64,000 bases of DNA from Gemmatimonadota bacterium (GCA_022823225.1 JAJDXM010000055.1:1-64000), one strand, 5' to 3'. Positions 1-9,016 are shown, numbered from the stretch's first letter. Program-made: numbers and translations. The notes: a model not told the origin generated them from the sequence alone.

Positions 1-56
1 ACTTCCATGAGGCTGATCCCCTTCCGGTGAGCCTTGCCCGGTGCCTTCTGTGCCAT
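1..56 (-). CDS. IS1595-family transposase, N-terminal fragment (cut by window edge)
   Basis: Only the first 18 codons lie in the window, read leftward from an ATG at 56. The peptide begins MAQKAPGKAHRKGISLME, which matches the typical KAPGK-x-x-RKGIS-L start of IS1595 (ISXO2-like) DDE transposases. An AAGGGG ribosome site sits six bases before the ATG. The rest of the gene and the terminal repeats lie to the left, so I cannot say whether the element is intact. The family call rests on a short peptide. Confidence 0.6.
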   Translation of the reverse strand, partial: MAQKAPGKAHRKGISLME

Positions 57-95
57 GTCTAACCCCTTGCGCTGGTGTCTTTTACCATGCATTGA

Positions 96-123
96 AGTTA
101 ACAGGATCGCCCCCGACTGTCAA
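96..123 (-). promoter_or_regulatory. Sigma70-like promoter for the transposase
   Basis: Read on the minus strand there is a consensus -35 TTGACA (123-118), a 16-bp spacer and a -10-like TTAACT (101-96), about 40 bases before the transposase start. The stretch just upstream reads TAAAGCCAACTTGACA, which resembles the left half of the nested palindrome at 9017. Confidence 0.5.
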
Positions 124-259
124 GTTGGCTTTATAATCCCCTTCGGTTTCGAGAGGTGAGACGCCGGGAGAGGGAGGAGCGTTTACCGGTAGCGCGCCGC
201 CGGGCGGAGAACCCGCCGACCATACTCGTCAACGCATCCCGGCGGGCAGCTTCGGGCAG

Positions 260-332
260 TGGAGCCAACCGGGATCGAACCGGTGACCTCTGGCTTGCAA
301 AGCCAGCGCTCTCCCAGCTGAGCTATGGCCCC
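260..332 (-). tRNA. tRNA-Ala (anticodon TGC)
   Basis: The minus strand reads as a complete cloverleaf. It begins GGGGCCATAGCTCAGCTGGG, has an anticodon arm CTGGC-TTTGCAA-GCCAG with TGC as anticodon, and a T arm with GGTTCGATCCC. The acceptor stem GGGGCCA/TGGCTCC contains the G3-U70 wobble pair that identifies alanine tRNAs. The discriminator is A and the 3' CCA is not encoded. The gene stands alone; no rRNA lies beside it. Confidence 0.95.
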
Positions 333-465
333 GTGAATCCGGCAAGTGCCGGTCGTAGTCAAGGTAACCCGGCCTGTCAGCGGGAGGAACCGAGGCGGAG
401 CGGCGACGGACGGGACGTGCGCGCGAACGCCAGACACCGATCCCGGGATTCCGCTACTTTTGTAC

Positions 466-1836
466 ATGTCAAGACTCCTGCAGGCAGCGCTCGTCACAGT
501 CCTTCTGACAGCGTGCGACGTCGGCGGCCGCCCACCCCGCGACGCTGACGACTCCGAGGGTGGGGCGCGGCCCACGGCGCCCACCGCGACCGACCCGGCA
601 CCGCTCGGCGAGCCAACTCCCGCAGATACTCCACCGGAGACCGCTTCCGCACCGGCAGACACCGTGCCGGTATCCCCGGCCACCGCGTCCGAACCCGAGC
701 GCGACTTCTTCTTCTTCGAGCGCCCCGACAAGGTGCGCGGTCTCTACCTCACCGCCTGGTCCGCCGGGTCCCGCAGGCGGCTGGCGGCGCTGACGGCCCT
801 CGCCGAACGCACCGAGATCAACAGCTTCGTCATCGACATCAAGGACGCGACGGGGTACGTGAGCCACCGCACGAAGGTGCCGCTCGCCAGGGCCATCGGC
901 GCCACCGGGGAGATCCGGATCCCGAGCCTGCCGTACATGCTGGGCAAGCTCGAGGAGGCGGGGATCTATCCGATCGCGCGGATCGTGATCGTCAAGGACC
1001 CGCTTCTCGCCGCGGCGCGTCCGGGCCTGGCGGTCCAGGACACCGCCGGGGGCGTCTGGGTCGACGGCAATGGGATCGTGTGGCTGAATCCGTACCAGAA
1101 AGAGGTCTGGGACTATCATGTCGCACTCGCCCGTGAGGTCGCGGAGTGGGGCTTCCCGGAGATCCAGTGGGACTACGTGCGCTTTCCGGACGCGCCGTCC
1201 TCAGAACTGGATCGCACGCATTTCCCCGGCGCCGACGGCCGGCCCAAAGCCCAGGCGATCCGCGACTTCCTCGCCTACAGCCGTGAACAGCTGTCGGATC
1301 TGGATGTGCACGTGACCGCAGACGTCTTCGGTGTCACCACCTCGGCGACCCGCGACGTGGGAATCGGACAGGTCTGGGAGTCGTTCATCGACGTGGTCGA
1401 CGTGGCGCTTCCCATGGTCTACCCGAGCCATTACTGGAAGGGCAGCTTCGGAATCGACACGCCGAACGCCTACCCCTACGAGATCGTCCGCACGGCGCTG
1501 GAACACGGCCTGCGACGCTCCGCGGAGGTGCCCGAAGCCGGCGCGACCCGCCCGTGGCTCCAGGATTTCACCCTCGGCAAGCCCCCCTACGGCGTCCCTG
1601 AGGTCCGGGCCCAGATTCAGGCCACCTACGACGTCGGGATCGAGGAATGGATCCTCTGGAACCCGGGGAGCCGCTACACGCAAGAGGCGCTGGAACCCGT
1701 CGGGGGCTTCGCCGTCGAGCCCCTGATGCGGATCGGCAACGAGATCGTTCCGGTGTCCCGGCGCTTCGAACTCTACGACACGACGACGGCGACCGTGGAG
1801 GTGGCGGACACTACCGCGAGCCCGCCGCGCCGGTAA
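466..1836 (+). CDS. DUF4015 putative glycoside hydrolase lipoprotein
   Basis: This is a 456-residue secreted lipoprotein. The chosen ATG gives MSRLLQAALVTVLLTACDVGG, a signal peptide with an LTAC lipobox; the longer open frame upstream of it is not plausible. A Pro/Thr/Ala-rich linker follows to about residue 75. A TIM-barrel-like domain then starts with VRGLYLTAWSAG, with INSFVIDIKDATG and IQWDYVRFPD typical of DUF4015. That family is predicted to act on polysaccharide but its substrate is unknown. The last 26 bases overlap convergently with the next gene. Confidence 0.75.
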   Translation: MSRLLQAALVTVLLTACDVGGRPPRDADDSEGGARPTAPTATDPAPLGEPTPADTPPETASAPADTVPVSPATASEPERDFFFFERPDKVRGLYLTAWSAGSRRRLAALTALAERTEINSFVIDIKDATGYVSHRTKVPLARAIGATGEIRIPSLPYMLGKLEEAGIYPIARIVIVKDPLLAAARPGLAVQDTAGGVWVDGNGIVWLNPYQKEVWDYHVALAREVAEWGFPEIQWDYVRFPDAPSSELDRTHFPGADGRPKAQAIRDFLAYSREQLSDLDVHVTADVFGVTTSATRDVGIGQVWESFIDVVDVALPMVYPSHYWKGSFGIDTPNAYPYEIVRTALEHGLRRSAEVPEAGATRPWLQDFTLGKPPYGVPEVRAQIQATYDVGIEEWILWNPGSRYTQEALEPVGGFAVEPLMRIGNEIVPVSRRFELYDTTTATVEVADTTASPPRR

Positions 1837-2800
1837 GCGCCGCCGCGTACCGGCGCACCACCTCGCCGGCCGGCAGGATCTCCGAAATCCCGGCCACGCT
1901 CTTCCCCGCCTGCCAGAGTTCGTCGTCCGGCCGCTTCAGCGACCTCTTGAGCTGCCAGAAGGACCTGACCGAGTACATCAGCCGCATCCAGTGCTTCGTG
2001 CGGCTGTTCCGCAGCAGGCGACGGGCGAGCGGGCCGGCGCGCAGTCCCATCCGCTGCACGCGGGGCGTGTTCAGCACCGAGACGGGCACCCCGGTCAGCC
2101 GTTCCGAGAGCACCACGTCCTCCTCGCCGGCTCCCAGGATCGCGCGCTTGTACGCCTCCGACGCGGTGCACTCCCGCGTCGCGATGAAGCGCGTGCCGAG
2201 CTGGACGCCGGCGTAACCCAGCCCCAACGCGCGCGCGAACTCGCCGGGCGTCCCCACCCCGCCCGCGCACACGACCGGCACACCGAGGTCCCCCACCTCC
2301 CCGATCAGCTCCTCCACGCCGCGGGGCCCCGCGTGCCCCCCCGCCCTGCAGTTCACTGCGATCAGCCCGTCCACCCCCGATTCCAGCCCCTTCAGCGCCC
2401 ACTTCCGCTCGGTCACGTCGTGGTAGACCACACCCCCGTGCGGCGACACCCGGTCGACCACCCACCGCGGCTTGCCCAGCGAGGTCACGAAGAACCGCAC
2501 CCCCTCCTCGAGCGCGATGTCGATCCACTCCGACATGCGTTCCTGGTACTTCCGCGACGCCTTCTCGATCAGCGCGTTCATCCCGATCGGCCGCGCGGTC
2601 AGGCGCTTCATGTAGCGCAGCCCCTCGCGGAAGCCGTAGCCGTGGACGTAGGTGAGGCTGATGGGCTGCAGGATCCCGATCCCCCCCGCCTCCGAGACCG
2701 CCGCTACCAGCTCCGGGTTGCTGCACGGGTACATCGCGCCGCCGATCAGCGGAATCTCGATCCCGGCGTGGGCGGTCAGGGGGGTTGCGGGCACACCCAC
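1811..2800 (-). CDS. Nitronate monooxygenase-like FMN enzyme
   Basis: About 329 residues with a TIM-barrel flavoprotein layout. It starts near IEIPLIGGAMYPCSNPELVAAVSEAGGIG and has AVNCRAGGHAG in the middle and VPVVCAGGVGTP followed by GVQLGTRFIAT at the FMN phosphate site, as in nitronate monooxygenases and FabK-like enoyl reductases. The GTG at 2800 was chosen because GGGAGAG lies about ten bases before it; an upstream GTG at 2845 is possible. The HAG motif favours nitronate monooxygenase over FabK. The physiological substrate cannot be told from sequence. Confidence 0.8.
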   Translation of the reverse strand: MGVPATPLTAHAGIEIPLIGGAMYPCSNPELVAAVSEAGGIGILQPISLTYVHGYGFREGLRYMKRLTARPIGMNALIEKASRKYQERMSEWIDIALEEGVRFFVTSLGKPRWVVDRVSPHGGVVYHDVTERKWALKGLESGVDGLIAVNCRAGGHAGPRGVEELIGEVGDLGVPVVCAGGVGTPGEFARALGLGYAGVQLGTRFIATRECTASEAYKRAILGAGEEDVVLSERLTGVPVSVLNTPRVQRMGLRAGPLARRLLRNSRTKHWMRLMYSVRSFWQLKRSLKRPDDELWQAGKSVAGISEILPAGEVVRRYAAALTGAAGSR

Positions 2801-2941
2801 GTCAGCAAAGCTCTCCCGACGGTCTCGCCCCCTGCGTGCCTGCACTGTCCATTCGGCTGCCTGTCACCCCTATATTGAAAACGCTCCGGACGCTCGCGCC
2901 ACCGCCAAAGCTACCCGGGACCACCCCTCGCCCGAAACGAC

Positions 2942-3724
2942 ATGTCATCGGACCCACCCGCCGAGATCCGCCGGTACAGCGACAAGGAGGTGACCCGCCT
3001 CCTGAAGAAGGCCGCCGAGATCCAGGAGGAGGAAGCCCGGCACGAACTTGAGGGCAGGGGCATGACGCTGACGGAACTCCAGGAGGTCGCGGCCGAGGCC
3101 GGCATCCACCCCCGCTACCTCCAGCAGGCGGCGGCGCGGATCGAACATCCCGGAAAGCCGGGCCTGGGCGCCGCGCTGGCCGGGACGCCGTTGACGATCA
3201 CCGTGGAGCGGGCGGTGCCGGGCACGCTGCTCGACGAAGACTTCGAGCGGGCCGTGATGGACATCCAGCGCGCATTCAGCGGTACCGGCGGCGCCTCGAT
3301 GGTGGGCCGCACCCTGATGTGGAAGTCCGAAGGGATGGATCACGAAACCTCGCTTCAGGTCACGGTGTCGTCACGCGGCGGCGAGACGCGCATCCTGGCC
3401 GAGGAGAGGTTTCACAACCTGGCGGCGGTCCTCCACTTCGGCGTGGTCGTGGGAGCGGGGACCGGGGTCGGGCTGGGGGTCGGCATGTCGGTCGGGATGG
3501 CCGTTCTCGCTTCGCCGCTCTTCGCCGCCCTGTTCCCCGTGGGAGTCATCGGCGGGCTGTACACGGGCGTGCGCCAATGGCTGAAGAAGAAGGGGATCAG
3601 ACGCCGGCGCGAACTCGAACAGCTGGTCGACCGGATCGCCGCCTACGCCCGAACCGACGCGCTGGAACCGGGAGGCCCGGGTTCGGCGGCCCTGCCCCCG
3701 GGCGTCAAAGACCTACCAGGATGA
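2942..3724 (+). CDS. Hypothetical membrane protein with charged N-terminal helix region
   Basis: A 260-residue protein I cannot name. The first 70 residues are charged and helical ([21 protein letters not shown], then [21 protein letters not shown], which looks like a small helical recognition module). A beta-rich middle follows, then two Gly/Val-rich hydrophobic helices around residues 160-205 and a basic [18 protein letters not shown] segment. It starts with ATG and its stop overlaps the 3' end of rpsN on the other strand by 12 bases. A membrane-anchored sensor or scaffold is possible but unproved. Confidence 0.6.
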   Translation: MSSDPPAEIRRYSDKEVTRLLKKAAEIQEEEARHELEGRGMTLTELQEVAAEAGIHPRYLQQAAARIEHPGKPGLGAALAGTPLTITVERAVPGTLLDEDFERAVMDIQRAFSGTGGASMVGRTLMWKSEGMDHETSLQVTVSSRGGETRILAEERFHNLAAVLHFGVVVGAGTGVGLGVGMSVGMAVLASPLFAALFPVGVIGGLYTGVRQWLKKKGIRRRRELEQLVDRIAAYARTDALEPGGPGSAALPPGVKDLPG

Positions 3725-4018
3725 CTTCCGCACCCCCGGAATCAGGCCATGAAGCGCCATCTCGCGCAGCGCGATCCGGGAGATCCCGAACTTGCGGACG
3801 AAACCGCGCGGCCGTCCCGTCATTTGGCAGCGGTTGCGGTATCGCACCGCGGCGGAGTCGCGCGGGAGCGACTGCAGCCTGGCCATCGCCTGACGCTTCT
3901 CGTCGGGAGATGCCTTGGGATCCTTCATGACTTCAACGAGCTGGCGGCGCGTCTCCGCGTACCTGGCCACCAGATCGGCGCGCCGGTCGTTCTTCTGAAG
4001 TTTGCCCTTCTTGGCCAT
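3713..4018 (-). CDS. rpsN: 30S ribosomal protein S14, zinc-independent (C-minus) form
   Basis: A 101-residue S14 that begins [20 protein letters not shown]; the longer open frame was trimmed to this conserved start. It ends with [24 protein letters not shown] and [11 protein letters not shown], the S14 signature. The protein lacks the CxxC...CxxC zinc site of the short form and has the normal length of the zinc-free form. It lies alone, not in a spc operon, downstream of mogA on the same strand. Together with the L31B, L33 and L28 genes nearby and folE2 it forms an apparent zinc-sparing set. Confidence 0.93.
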   Translation of the reverse strand: MAKKGKLQKNDRRADLVARYAETRRQLVEVMKDPKASPDEKRQAMARLQSLPRDSAAVRYRNRCQMTGRPRGFVRKFGISRIALREMALHGLIPGVRKSSW

Positions 4019-4188
4019 TCGCTCGGTTCTTCTGTGGGGTGGTTTCGTTGGTTGCCGGCGCATCCGGCGACAGTTCGGCGGCCCGCCGTGGTGCCGGCTA
4101 AGGCCGCCTAGCCATTAATCGTCGCGGTTTGGGGCGCGTCGGTCAAGGTTGAGGTCCGTCCCTCTCAAGTGCGCCCGCTCACATCCCC

Positions 4189-4743
4189 TCAATGCGGCCG
4201 GTGCGCCTTCACGCGCCCGGGATCTGTCTCCAGATAGGGCCCTCCGATCAGGTCGACGCAATCCGGCACCCCCGCGAACACGGCGTCGAGGCACTCGCGC
4301 ACCGCCTTGGGCGAGCCCGGCAGGTTGATGATCAGCGCCGAGCCCCGCACTCCCGCGGTCTGGCGCGACAGGATCGCCGTCGGCACGTGGGGACGCGACA
4401 CCGCGCGCATCGCCTCCCCGAATCCGGCCAGCTCCTTGTCCAGCACGGCGGCGGTCGCCTCCGGCGTGACGTCGCGCGGCGCCGGCCCTGTCCCCCCGGT
4501 CGTGATCACCAGGCAGCACCCGGCCGTGTCCGCGAGCTCGGCCAGCGTGTCGCGGATCACCTCCACCTCGTCGGGGATCACGCGCGCGACCGCTTCCCAG
4601 GGCGTGACGAGCACATCGTCCAGGTACGCGCGCACGGCCGGACCGCCCCGGTCCTCGTAGACGCCGCGGTGCGCGCGGTCCGACACCGACACGATGCCGA
4701 CGCGTACCGGCCGCCCGGTTGAAGCCATCTTCGAGTCGTCCAT
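4189..4743 (-). CDS. mog: Molybdopterin adenylyltransferase (MogA/MoaB family)
   Basis: About 184 residues. RVGIVSVSDRAHRGVYEDRGGPA at the start, VITTGGTGPAPRDVTPEAT in the middle and ALIINLPGSPKAVRECLDAVF near the end are the molybdopterin-binding signatures of the MogA/MoaB fold. The protein adenylates molybdopterin before molybdate insertion. Two starts are possible, ATG 4743 or ATG 4728 (MASTGRP). It reads toward rpsN with a 170-base gap in which I see no gene. It is divergent from the MazG-like gene, and the 74-base intergenic region contains an inverted repeat TGGCA-N14-TGCCA. Confidence 0.85.
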   Translation of the reverse strand: MDDSKMASTGRPVRVGIVSVSDRAHRGVYEDRGGPAVRAYLDDVLVTPWEAVARVIPDEVEVIRDTLAELADTAGCCLVITTGGTGPAPRDVTPEATAAVLDKELAGFGEAMRAVSRPHVPTAILSRQTAGVRGSALIINLPGSPKAVRECLDAVFAGVPDCVDLIGGPYLETDPGRVKAHRPH

Positions 4744-4817
4744 GTTCGACAATATGGCCCACTGCTGGCATTTTTCCACTCCCTGCCAATGATTCGACAG
4801 ACAGGACACCATCGCCC

Positions 4818-5171
4818 ATGACCCACGACGCCATCCATGACGCCGCCAGCGCGCTCCTCCCGGCGGGCTACGACGGGCTCCGCAGCCTTCAGCGGGAGTT
4901 CCGGCGATACCAGGCCGCCGCCTTCCCGGAGCGCCCTTCCAGGTTCTTCGCACTGGAACTCGCAGGCGAAACCGGCGAGCTTGCGAACCTTGAGAAGAAG
5001 GTCTGGAAGGGCAGAGATGTGGACGGCGGCGACTTCGAGGACGAATCGGCGGACGTGTGCATCGCGCTGCTCAACTACGTGAACAGCCGCGGAATCGATC
5101 TCGCCGCGGCCGTGGAAGAAAAGATGCGACGCATAGACGACAGCCGAGAAGCCGGGCCGGGCGGCCGATGA
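4818..5171 (+). CDS. MazG-like nucleotide pyrophosphohydrolase
   Basis: 117 residues from MTHDAIHDAAS. The all-alpha MazG fold is recognisable from FALELAGETGELANLEKKVWKG followed by DFEDESADVCIALLNYV, giving the ExxE...ExxD metal-binding pattern. The likely role is hydrolysis of non-canonical or excess nucleoside triphosphates to monophosphates. Its stop overlaps the folE2 ATG (ATGA at 5168-5171), so both genes are probably translationally coupled; a link to GTP pools used by FolE2 is an inference. Confidence 0.8.
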   Translation: MTHDAIHDAASALLPAGYDGLRSLQREFRRYQAAAFPERPSRFFALELAGETGELANLEKKVWKGRDVDGGDFEDESADVCIALLNYVNSRGIDLAAAVEEKMRRIDDSREAGPGGR

Positions 5172-5968
5172 TCAAGTCCGTCGACACGACCCCGCTGGCG
5201 GACGTGCAGGCCAACCCCGACAGCCGCCGGGTTCCGATCAGCAGGGTCGGCGTGAAGAACATCCGCTTCCCGATCGCGGTGCGGGACCGCCGGAAGTCCG
5301 CCCAGCACACGGTGGGCAGGATCGACATGTCGGTGGACCTTCCCCACCACTTCAAGGGGACCCACATGAGCCGGTTCATGGAGATCCTCAACTCCCACGA
5401 CGGGGAGGTGTCGGTGGAGGCGCTCCCGGCCATCCTGCGCACGATGCGCGAGCGGCTCTCCGCCGAGACGGCCCACCTGAAGATCTCCTTCCCCTACTTC
5501 ATGCCGAAGAAGGCTCCGGTCAGCGGCGCCGAGGGCCTCCTGTCGTACGACTGCGCATTCGACGCCTCGAGCGGTGCGGAGGACGACTTCGTGCTGACCG
5601 TCAACGTCCCCGTGACGACGCTATGCCCCTGCTCGCGCGAGATCAGCGCCCGGGGAGCGCACAATCAGCGCAGCATGGTGACGGTCCGGGCCCGCTTCGA
5701 CGGGGAGCTGTGGATCGAGGAGCTGGTGGCGCTGGTGGACGAGTCGGCGTCCTGCGATCTCTACCCGGTCCTGAAGCGGACCGACGAGAAGTGGGTCACG
5801 GAGCAGGCCTACGACAATCCGCGCTTCGTCGAGGATCTGGTGCGCGAGGTCACGCTGCGCCTGCGCGCCATGCCGCAGATCACCTGGTTCCATGTGCACG
5901 TGGTGAACTTCGAGTCGATCCACGAGCACGACGCCTACGCCACGGTGGAGGAGCCGCGGGAATCCTGA
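5168..5968 (+). CDS. folE2: GTP cyclohydrolase FolE2 (type IB)
   Basis: 266 residues. The protein has VGVKNIRFPIAVRDR near the start, KGTHMSRFMEIL, the metal-site motif TLCPCSREIS and RGAHNQRS, and DYPV-like ASCDLYPVLKR, all diagnostic of COG1469 FolE2. It converts GTP to 7,8-dihydroneopterin triphosphate for folate and queuosine, replacing zinc-dependent FolE. In many bacteria folE2 is a Zur-regulated zinc-sparing paralogue, which fits its zinc-free ribosomal protein neighbours. Start by ATGA overlap with the MazG-like gene. Confidence 0.92.
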   Translation: MIKSVDTTPLADVQANPDSRRVPISRVGVKNIRFPIAVRDRRKSAQHTVGRIDMSVDLPHHFKGTHMSRFMEILNSHDGEVSVEALPAILRTMRERLSAETAHLKISFPYFMPKKAPVSGAEGLLSYDCAFDASSGAEDDFVLTVNVPVTTLCPCSREISARGAHNQRSMVTVRARFDGELWIEELVALVDESASCDLYPVLKRTDEKWVTEQAYDNPRFVEDLVREVTLRLRAMPQITWFHVHVVNFESIHEHDAYATVEEPRES

Positions 5969-6019
5969 GGGGGCCACCGGGCGGGTCGTCGTCGGCCCGC
6001 ATGCCGGCCGGCACCCCGC

Positions 6020-6274
6020 TCAGTCGGCCTTTTCGATTCCGTAGCGTCGCTGGAAGCGTTCCACCCGTCCCGCGCTGTCCAGCAGACGCTGGGTCCCCGT
6101 GTAGAACGGGTGCGACGACGAAGAGATCTCGAGGGTGACGAGCGGGTACTCCTTCCCGTCCTCCCACTCGATCGACTTCTTCGACTCGATCGTGGAGCGC
6201 GTCAGGAAGGAGTATCCGGTGGAGACGTCCTGAAAGACGACAGGCCGGTATTTGGGATGAATGTCTTTCTTCAC
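6020..6274 (-). CDS. rpmE2: 50S ribosomal protein L31 type B (zinc-independent)
   Basis: 84 residues starting at a GTG that reads [20 protein letters not shown]; the open frame continues upstream but the family begins here. It has no CxxC zinc pair and includes the [23 protein letters not shown] and [10 protein letters not shown] segments of type B L31. It is read convergently toward folE2 and divergently from rpmG-rpmB. Confidence 0.93.
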   Translation of the reverse strand: MKKDIHPKYRPVVFQDVSTGYSFLTRSTIESKKSIEWEDGKEYPLVTLEISSSSHPFYTGTQRLLDSAGRVERFQRRYGIEKAD

Positions 6275-6400
6275 TTCGCAGTTTCCGGTTTTTCGCGCCC
6301 TGGGGGATCGCAGCGGCCCGCCCCGGCCAGCCGCCCGCCCCCGGCGTTCCGTTCGATTGGAGGACAGCACTAATTCTATTCCATCTGGACGATCGCGGTC

Positions 6401-6421
6401 AACCGATTATCTTATTTGGTT
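6401..6421. promoter_or_regulatory. Candidate operator between rpmE2 and rpmG (Zur-like position)
   Basis: A 21-bp AT-rich imperfect dyad, AACCGATTAT-C-TTATTTGGTT, lies in the divergent region between two zinc-free ribosomal protein genes. Seven of ten arm positions pair. Its place suits a shared Zur operator, but it does not match a known Zur consensus closely, so this is a positional guess. Confidence 0.3.
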
Positions 6422-6496
6422 GCGTACGCCCGAGGCTGGATCCGGTCCGAAGGGGCCGGCGGCGGCCGGTGGGGTCGGCAAACCCGAGGAGAGATC

Positions 6497-6667
6497 ATGG
6501 CGAAGAAGTCGGGCAAGGGTCCGCGCGTGACCATCAAGATGTCCAGCACCGAGAGCCCCTACCGCTTCACCACCACGAAGAACAAGCGGAACCATCCCCA
6601 GCGCCTGGAGCTCAGGCGGTACGACCCCGTCCTGCGCAGGCACGTCCTCTTCAAGGAGGAGAAGTAA
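6497..6667 (+). CDS. rpmG: 50S ribosomal protein L33 (zinc-independent)
   Basis: 56 residues, [20 protein letters not shown], with [22 protein letters not shown] and the HVLFKEEK tail of L33. The usual two CxxC pairs are absent, which makes it the C-minus form. A GGAGAG site precedes the ATG. rpmB follows after three bases. Confidence 0.93.
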   Translation: MAKKSGKGPRVTIKMSSTESPYRFTTTKNKRNHPQRLELRRYDPVLRRHVLFKEEK

Positions 6668-6670
6668 CCG

Positions 6671-6910
6671 ATGTCCCGCAAGTGCGACATCACCGGGAAG
6701 CGGCCCCTCGCGGGGAACAACGTCTCCCACGCTCACAACAAGACCAGGAAGCGGCAGCTGCCGAACCTTCAGACGAAGCGCATCTTCGTTCCGGAACTGG
6801 GCAAGTCGGTCCGGATCAAGGTCTCCACCTCCGCTCTGCGGTCGATCGACAAGATGGGGTTGAGGGCATTCCTGAGGAAAAACGGACTCTCGCTGAGCGA
6901 CGTGACCTGA
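6671..6910 (+). CDS. rpmB: 50S ribosomal protein L28 (zinc-independent)
   Basis: 79 residues, MSRKCDITGKRPLAGNNVSHAHNKTRKRQLPNLQ, then KVSTSALRSIDKMGL. Only one Cys is present, so the zinc pairs of the C-plus form are missing. The AAGGAGGAG inside the end of rpmG serves as ribosome site. Its 3' end runs directly into the next open frame. Confidence 0.93.
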   Translation: MSRKCDITGKRPLAGNNVSHAHNKTRKRQLPNLQTKRIFVPELGKSVRIKVSTSALRSIDKMGLRAFLRKNGLSLSDVT

Positions 6911-8964
6911 CCCGGCGCCGCCGGGCCGCCGCCACCCTCTACATCGTTTTCTGCGCCCTCGTTCCGGGGGCCGCTCCAACCCTCGCCCAGACGCGCGAGT
7001 TCGACGACTCCACCACGCTGGCCCTGATCCGGCTGGCGCGCGAGTACCGCCAGCTTGGCGCGGACGAGGGTGCGTTCGCGGCGTACCGGGCCCAGGCCGA
7101 GGGCCACGTCTACTTCTTCCTGGACCGCGACGACGGGGGCGAGCCGATCCCCATGCGCGTCGATCAGGTCGCGGTCGATCTCTATCAGGACGAACAGGGA
7201 CGGAGGCGCCAGATCATCCGCGGGCTGCGCAAGCGGCTCCTCCTCCCGATTCGCGATTTCAACTACTACGTCGATCGCCTCACGGCGGTCCAGAACGGCT
7301 TTGGGGACAGGATCGCGATCGGAGAAGCCCGAGACGTGCGCGATGTGCCCCACCCCCTCGGGATCGACGGCGAGCGGCACTACCACTACCGGATCGCGGA
7401 CTCGACCGGCCTGGTCATCCCCACCCTGCCCGAACCGATCCGCGTCTACCAGGTGGAGGTGCGGCCGCGGTCCGACGATGTCCCGGCGTTCGTGGGGAGC
7501 GTCTACCTCGACGCCAGGACGGGCGCGCTGGCGCGGATGGTGTTCAGCTTCACCCCGGCGTCGTATCTCGATTCCCGCGTCGACCGGGTCGATGTGCGGC
7601 TGGAACACAGGGGCTGGGAGGGGGGGCTGTGGCTCCCGTACCGGCAGGTCGTGGAGGTGCGCCGCGAGATGCCGGAGCTCGACCTTCCCGTCGGCTCGGT
7701 GATTCGGGCCACCCTGCGCGTCGCGGACTACGAGTTCGACCCGGAGCTGCCGCCGGGATTCTTCCGTCTGGGCCCGCTGGAGAGGGTGGCCTACGGCCAG
7801 GCCGACTCCACGGTGTACGAAGGCGGACTCATGGACCGGATGGCAGAGGAGGGACTTTCGCCAGTCAGTCTGGACCGGATCGAGGCCGAGGCCCGGCGCG
7901 TGGTGCGGGACCGCGTGGCCAGCGGTCTGCCGCGGCTGCGCCTCCACACGAACAGCTTTTCGCACCTGCTGCGGGCGAACCGAGCCGAAGGCGTCCGCGT
8001 GGGGGTGGGCGCGACCTTTTCGCCGGTGCCGGCGCTGCGCCTGAACGGCCAGGCGGGCTACGGGATCGGCGGCGGCATGGGGAGCGCCAACCTGCGCGGC
8101 CGCTGGATGAGCGCCGACGCCTCGGCAACCGCCAGCCTGGCGCTGTACGCCGCCGAGTTCCGCGACATGGGCCCGCGCCCCGGAGCGTCCGGCGCGATCA
8201 ACACCCTTTCGACCCTGCTTCGCAACCTCGACTACACCGACCCTTACTTCGCCACCGGGGCCCGGGTCTCGCTGAACCGCGCGATCGGCCCGGCCGCCTC
8301 GATCGAGATCGCGGCCGCGTTTGAAGAGCACCGCGGAGCCGCCAGCGCCTGGTCGGCCCCTTGGGGCCCGGAGTCGCCGGCACGGCCGCTGCGCGCGGTG
8401 GAGGAGGGGGTGTACGCGGGGGTGCGGGGGAGTGCTCGGCAACGCTGGGGCGGCCTCAGGTCCTGGAGCGGCGAGCTGGAGCTGACCGGCACGGCGGGCC
8501 GGTGGGAGGGCGGCGGAAACGGGTCGCTGGCTGCACGCATGGAAGGCCGGATCGCGTCGGAGGACCTGGCCCGGCACGCCCGCGTCGCGCTCGAGACCGG
8601 CGCGGCGTGGGGCGCGATGCCGCCGCAGCTCCTGTACCTGCTCGGTGGGCGAGGCACGTTGCCGGGTCACGCGTACCGCGCCTACGCCGGCGACCGCTAC
8701 TTCCTGGCCCGCGCCGAGGGGGCCTTCAGGATCGTGCCGGGACGGCTGACGGGGCGGTTGCTGGGGGGTGCGGGGGCGGTGGGGGGGTCGGCCCCGGCCG
8801 TGCAGGAGGACTGGGGGGCGCCCGCGTCGGGGCTGCGCGGCTACGTGGGTGGCGGGGTGGCGCTGGTGCACGACATTCTGAGGATCGACGGCGCCTGGGG
8901 CTTTCCCGATGGTGCGGTGGAGTTCATCTTCTCCATCGACCCGAGGCTTCGGCCATTCCTGTAG
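6907..8964 (+). CDS. Predicted outer-membrane beta-barrel protein
   Basis: About 685 residues. The first plausible residues after rpmB read LTRRRRAAATLYIVFCALVPGAAPTLA, a signal peptide, but no ATG, GTG or TTG is available there; CTG at 6907 is my best guess. An N-terminal periplasmic domain (roughly residues 30-290, with EGHVYFFLDRDDG and IRVYQVEVRPR) resembles the surface-antigen-associated domain of DUF5686-type proteins. The remainder alternates polar and hydrophobic residues like a barrel and ends in RLRPFL. The function is unknown. The start is the weak point, so the true gene could be missing a few residues or begin in rpmB. Confidence 0.6.
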   Translation: MTRRRRAAATLYIVFCALVPGAAPTLAQTREFDDSTTLALIRLAREYRQLGADEGAFAAYRAQAEGHVYFFLDRDDGGEPIPMRVDQVAVDLYQDEQGRRRQIIRGLRKRLLLPIRDFNYYVDRLTAVQNGFGDRIAIGEARDVRDVPHPLGIDGERHYHYRIADSTGLVIPTLPEPIRVYQVEVRPRSDDVPAFVGSVYLDARTGALARMVFSFTPASYLDSRVDRVDVRLEHRGWEGGLWLPYRQVVEVRREMPELDLPVGSVIRATLRVADYEFDPELPPGFFRLGPLERVAYGQADSTVYEGGLMDRMAEEGLSPVSLDRIEAEARRVVRDRVASGLPRLRLHTNSFSHLLRANRAEGVRVGVGATFSPVPALRLNGQAGYGIGGGMGSANLRGRWMSADASATASLALYAAEFRDMGPRPGASGAINTLSTLLRNLDYTDPYFATGARVSLNRAIGPAASIEIAAAFEEHRGAASAWSAPWGPESPARPLRAVEEGVYAGVRGSARQRWGGLRSWSGELELTGTAGRWEGGGNGSLAARMEGRIASEDLARHARVALETGAAWGAMPPQLLYLLGGRGTLPGHAYRAYAGDRYFLARAEGAFRIVPGRLTGRLLGGAGAVGGSAPAVQEDWGAPASGLRGYVGGGVALVHDILRIDGAWGFPDGAVEFIFSIDPRLRPFL

Positions 8965-9016
8965 CGGGTGGCAGGCCCCGGCAGGCAGGTGCGCACGCGT
9001 TCGGACACGAGCTGAT

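Noticed and set aside
469-1119. Minus-strand open frame overlapping the DUF4015 gene
   Set aside because: No family similarity; the opposite strand encodes a lipoprotein with clear conserved blocks.
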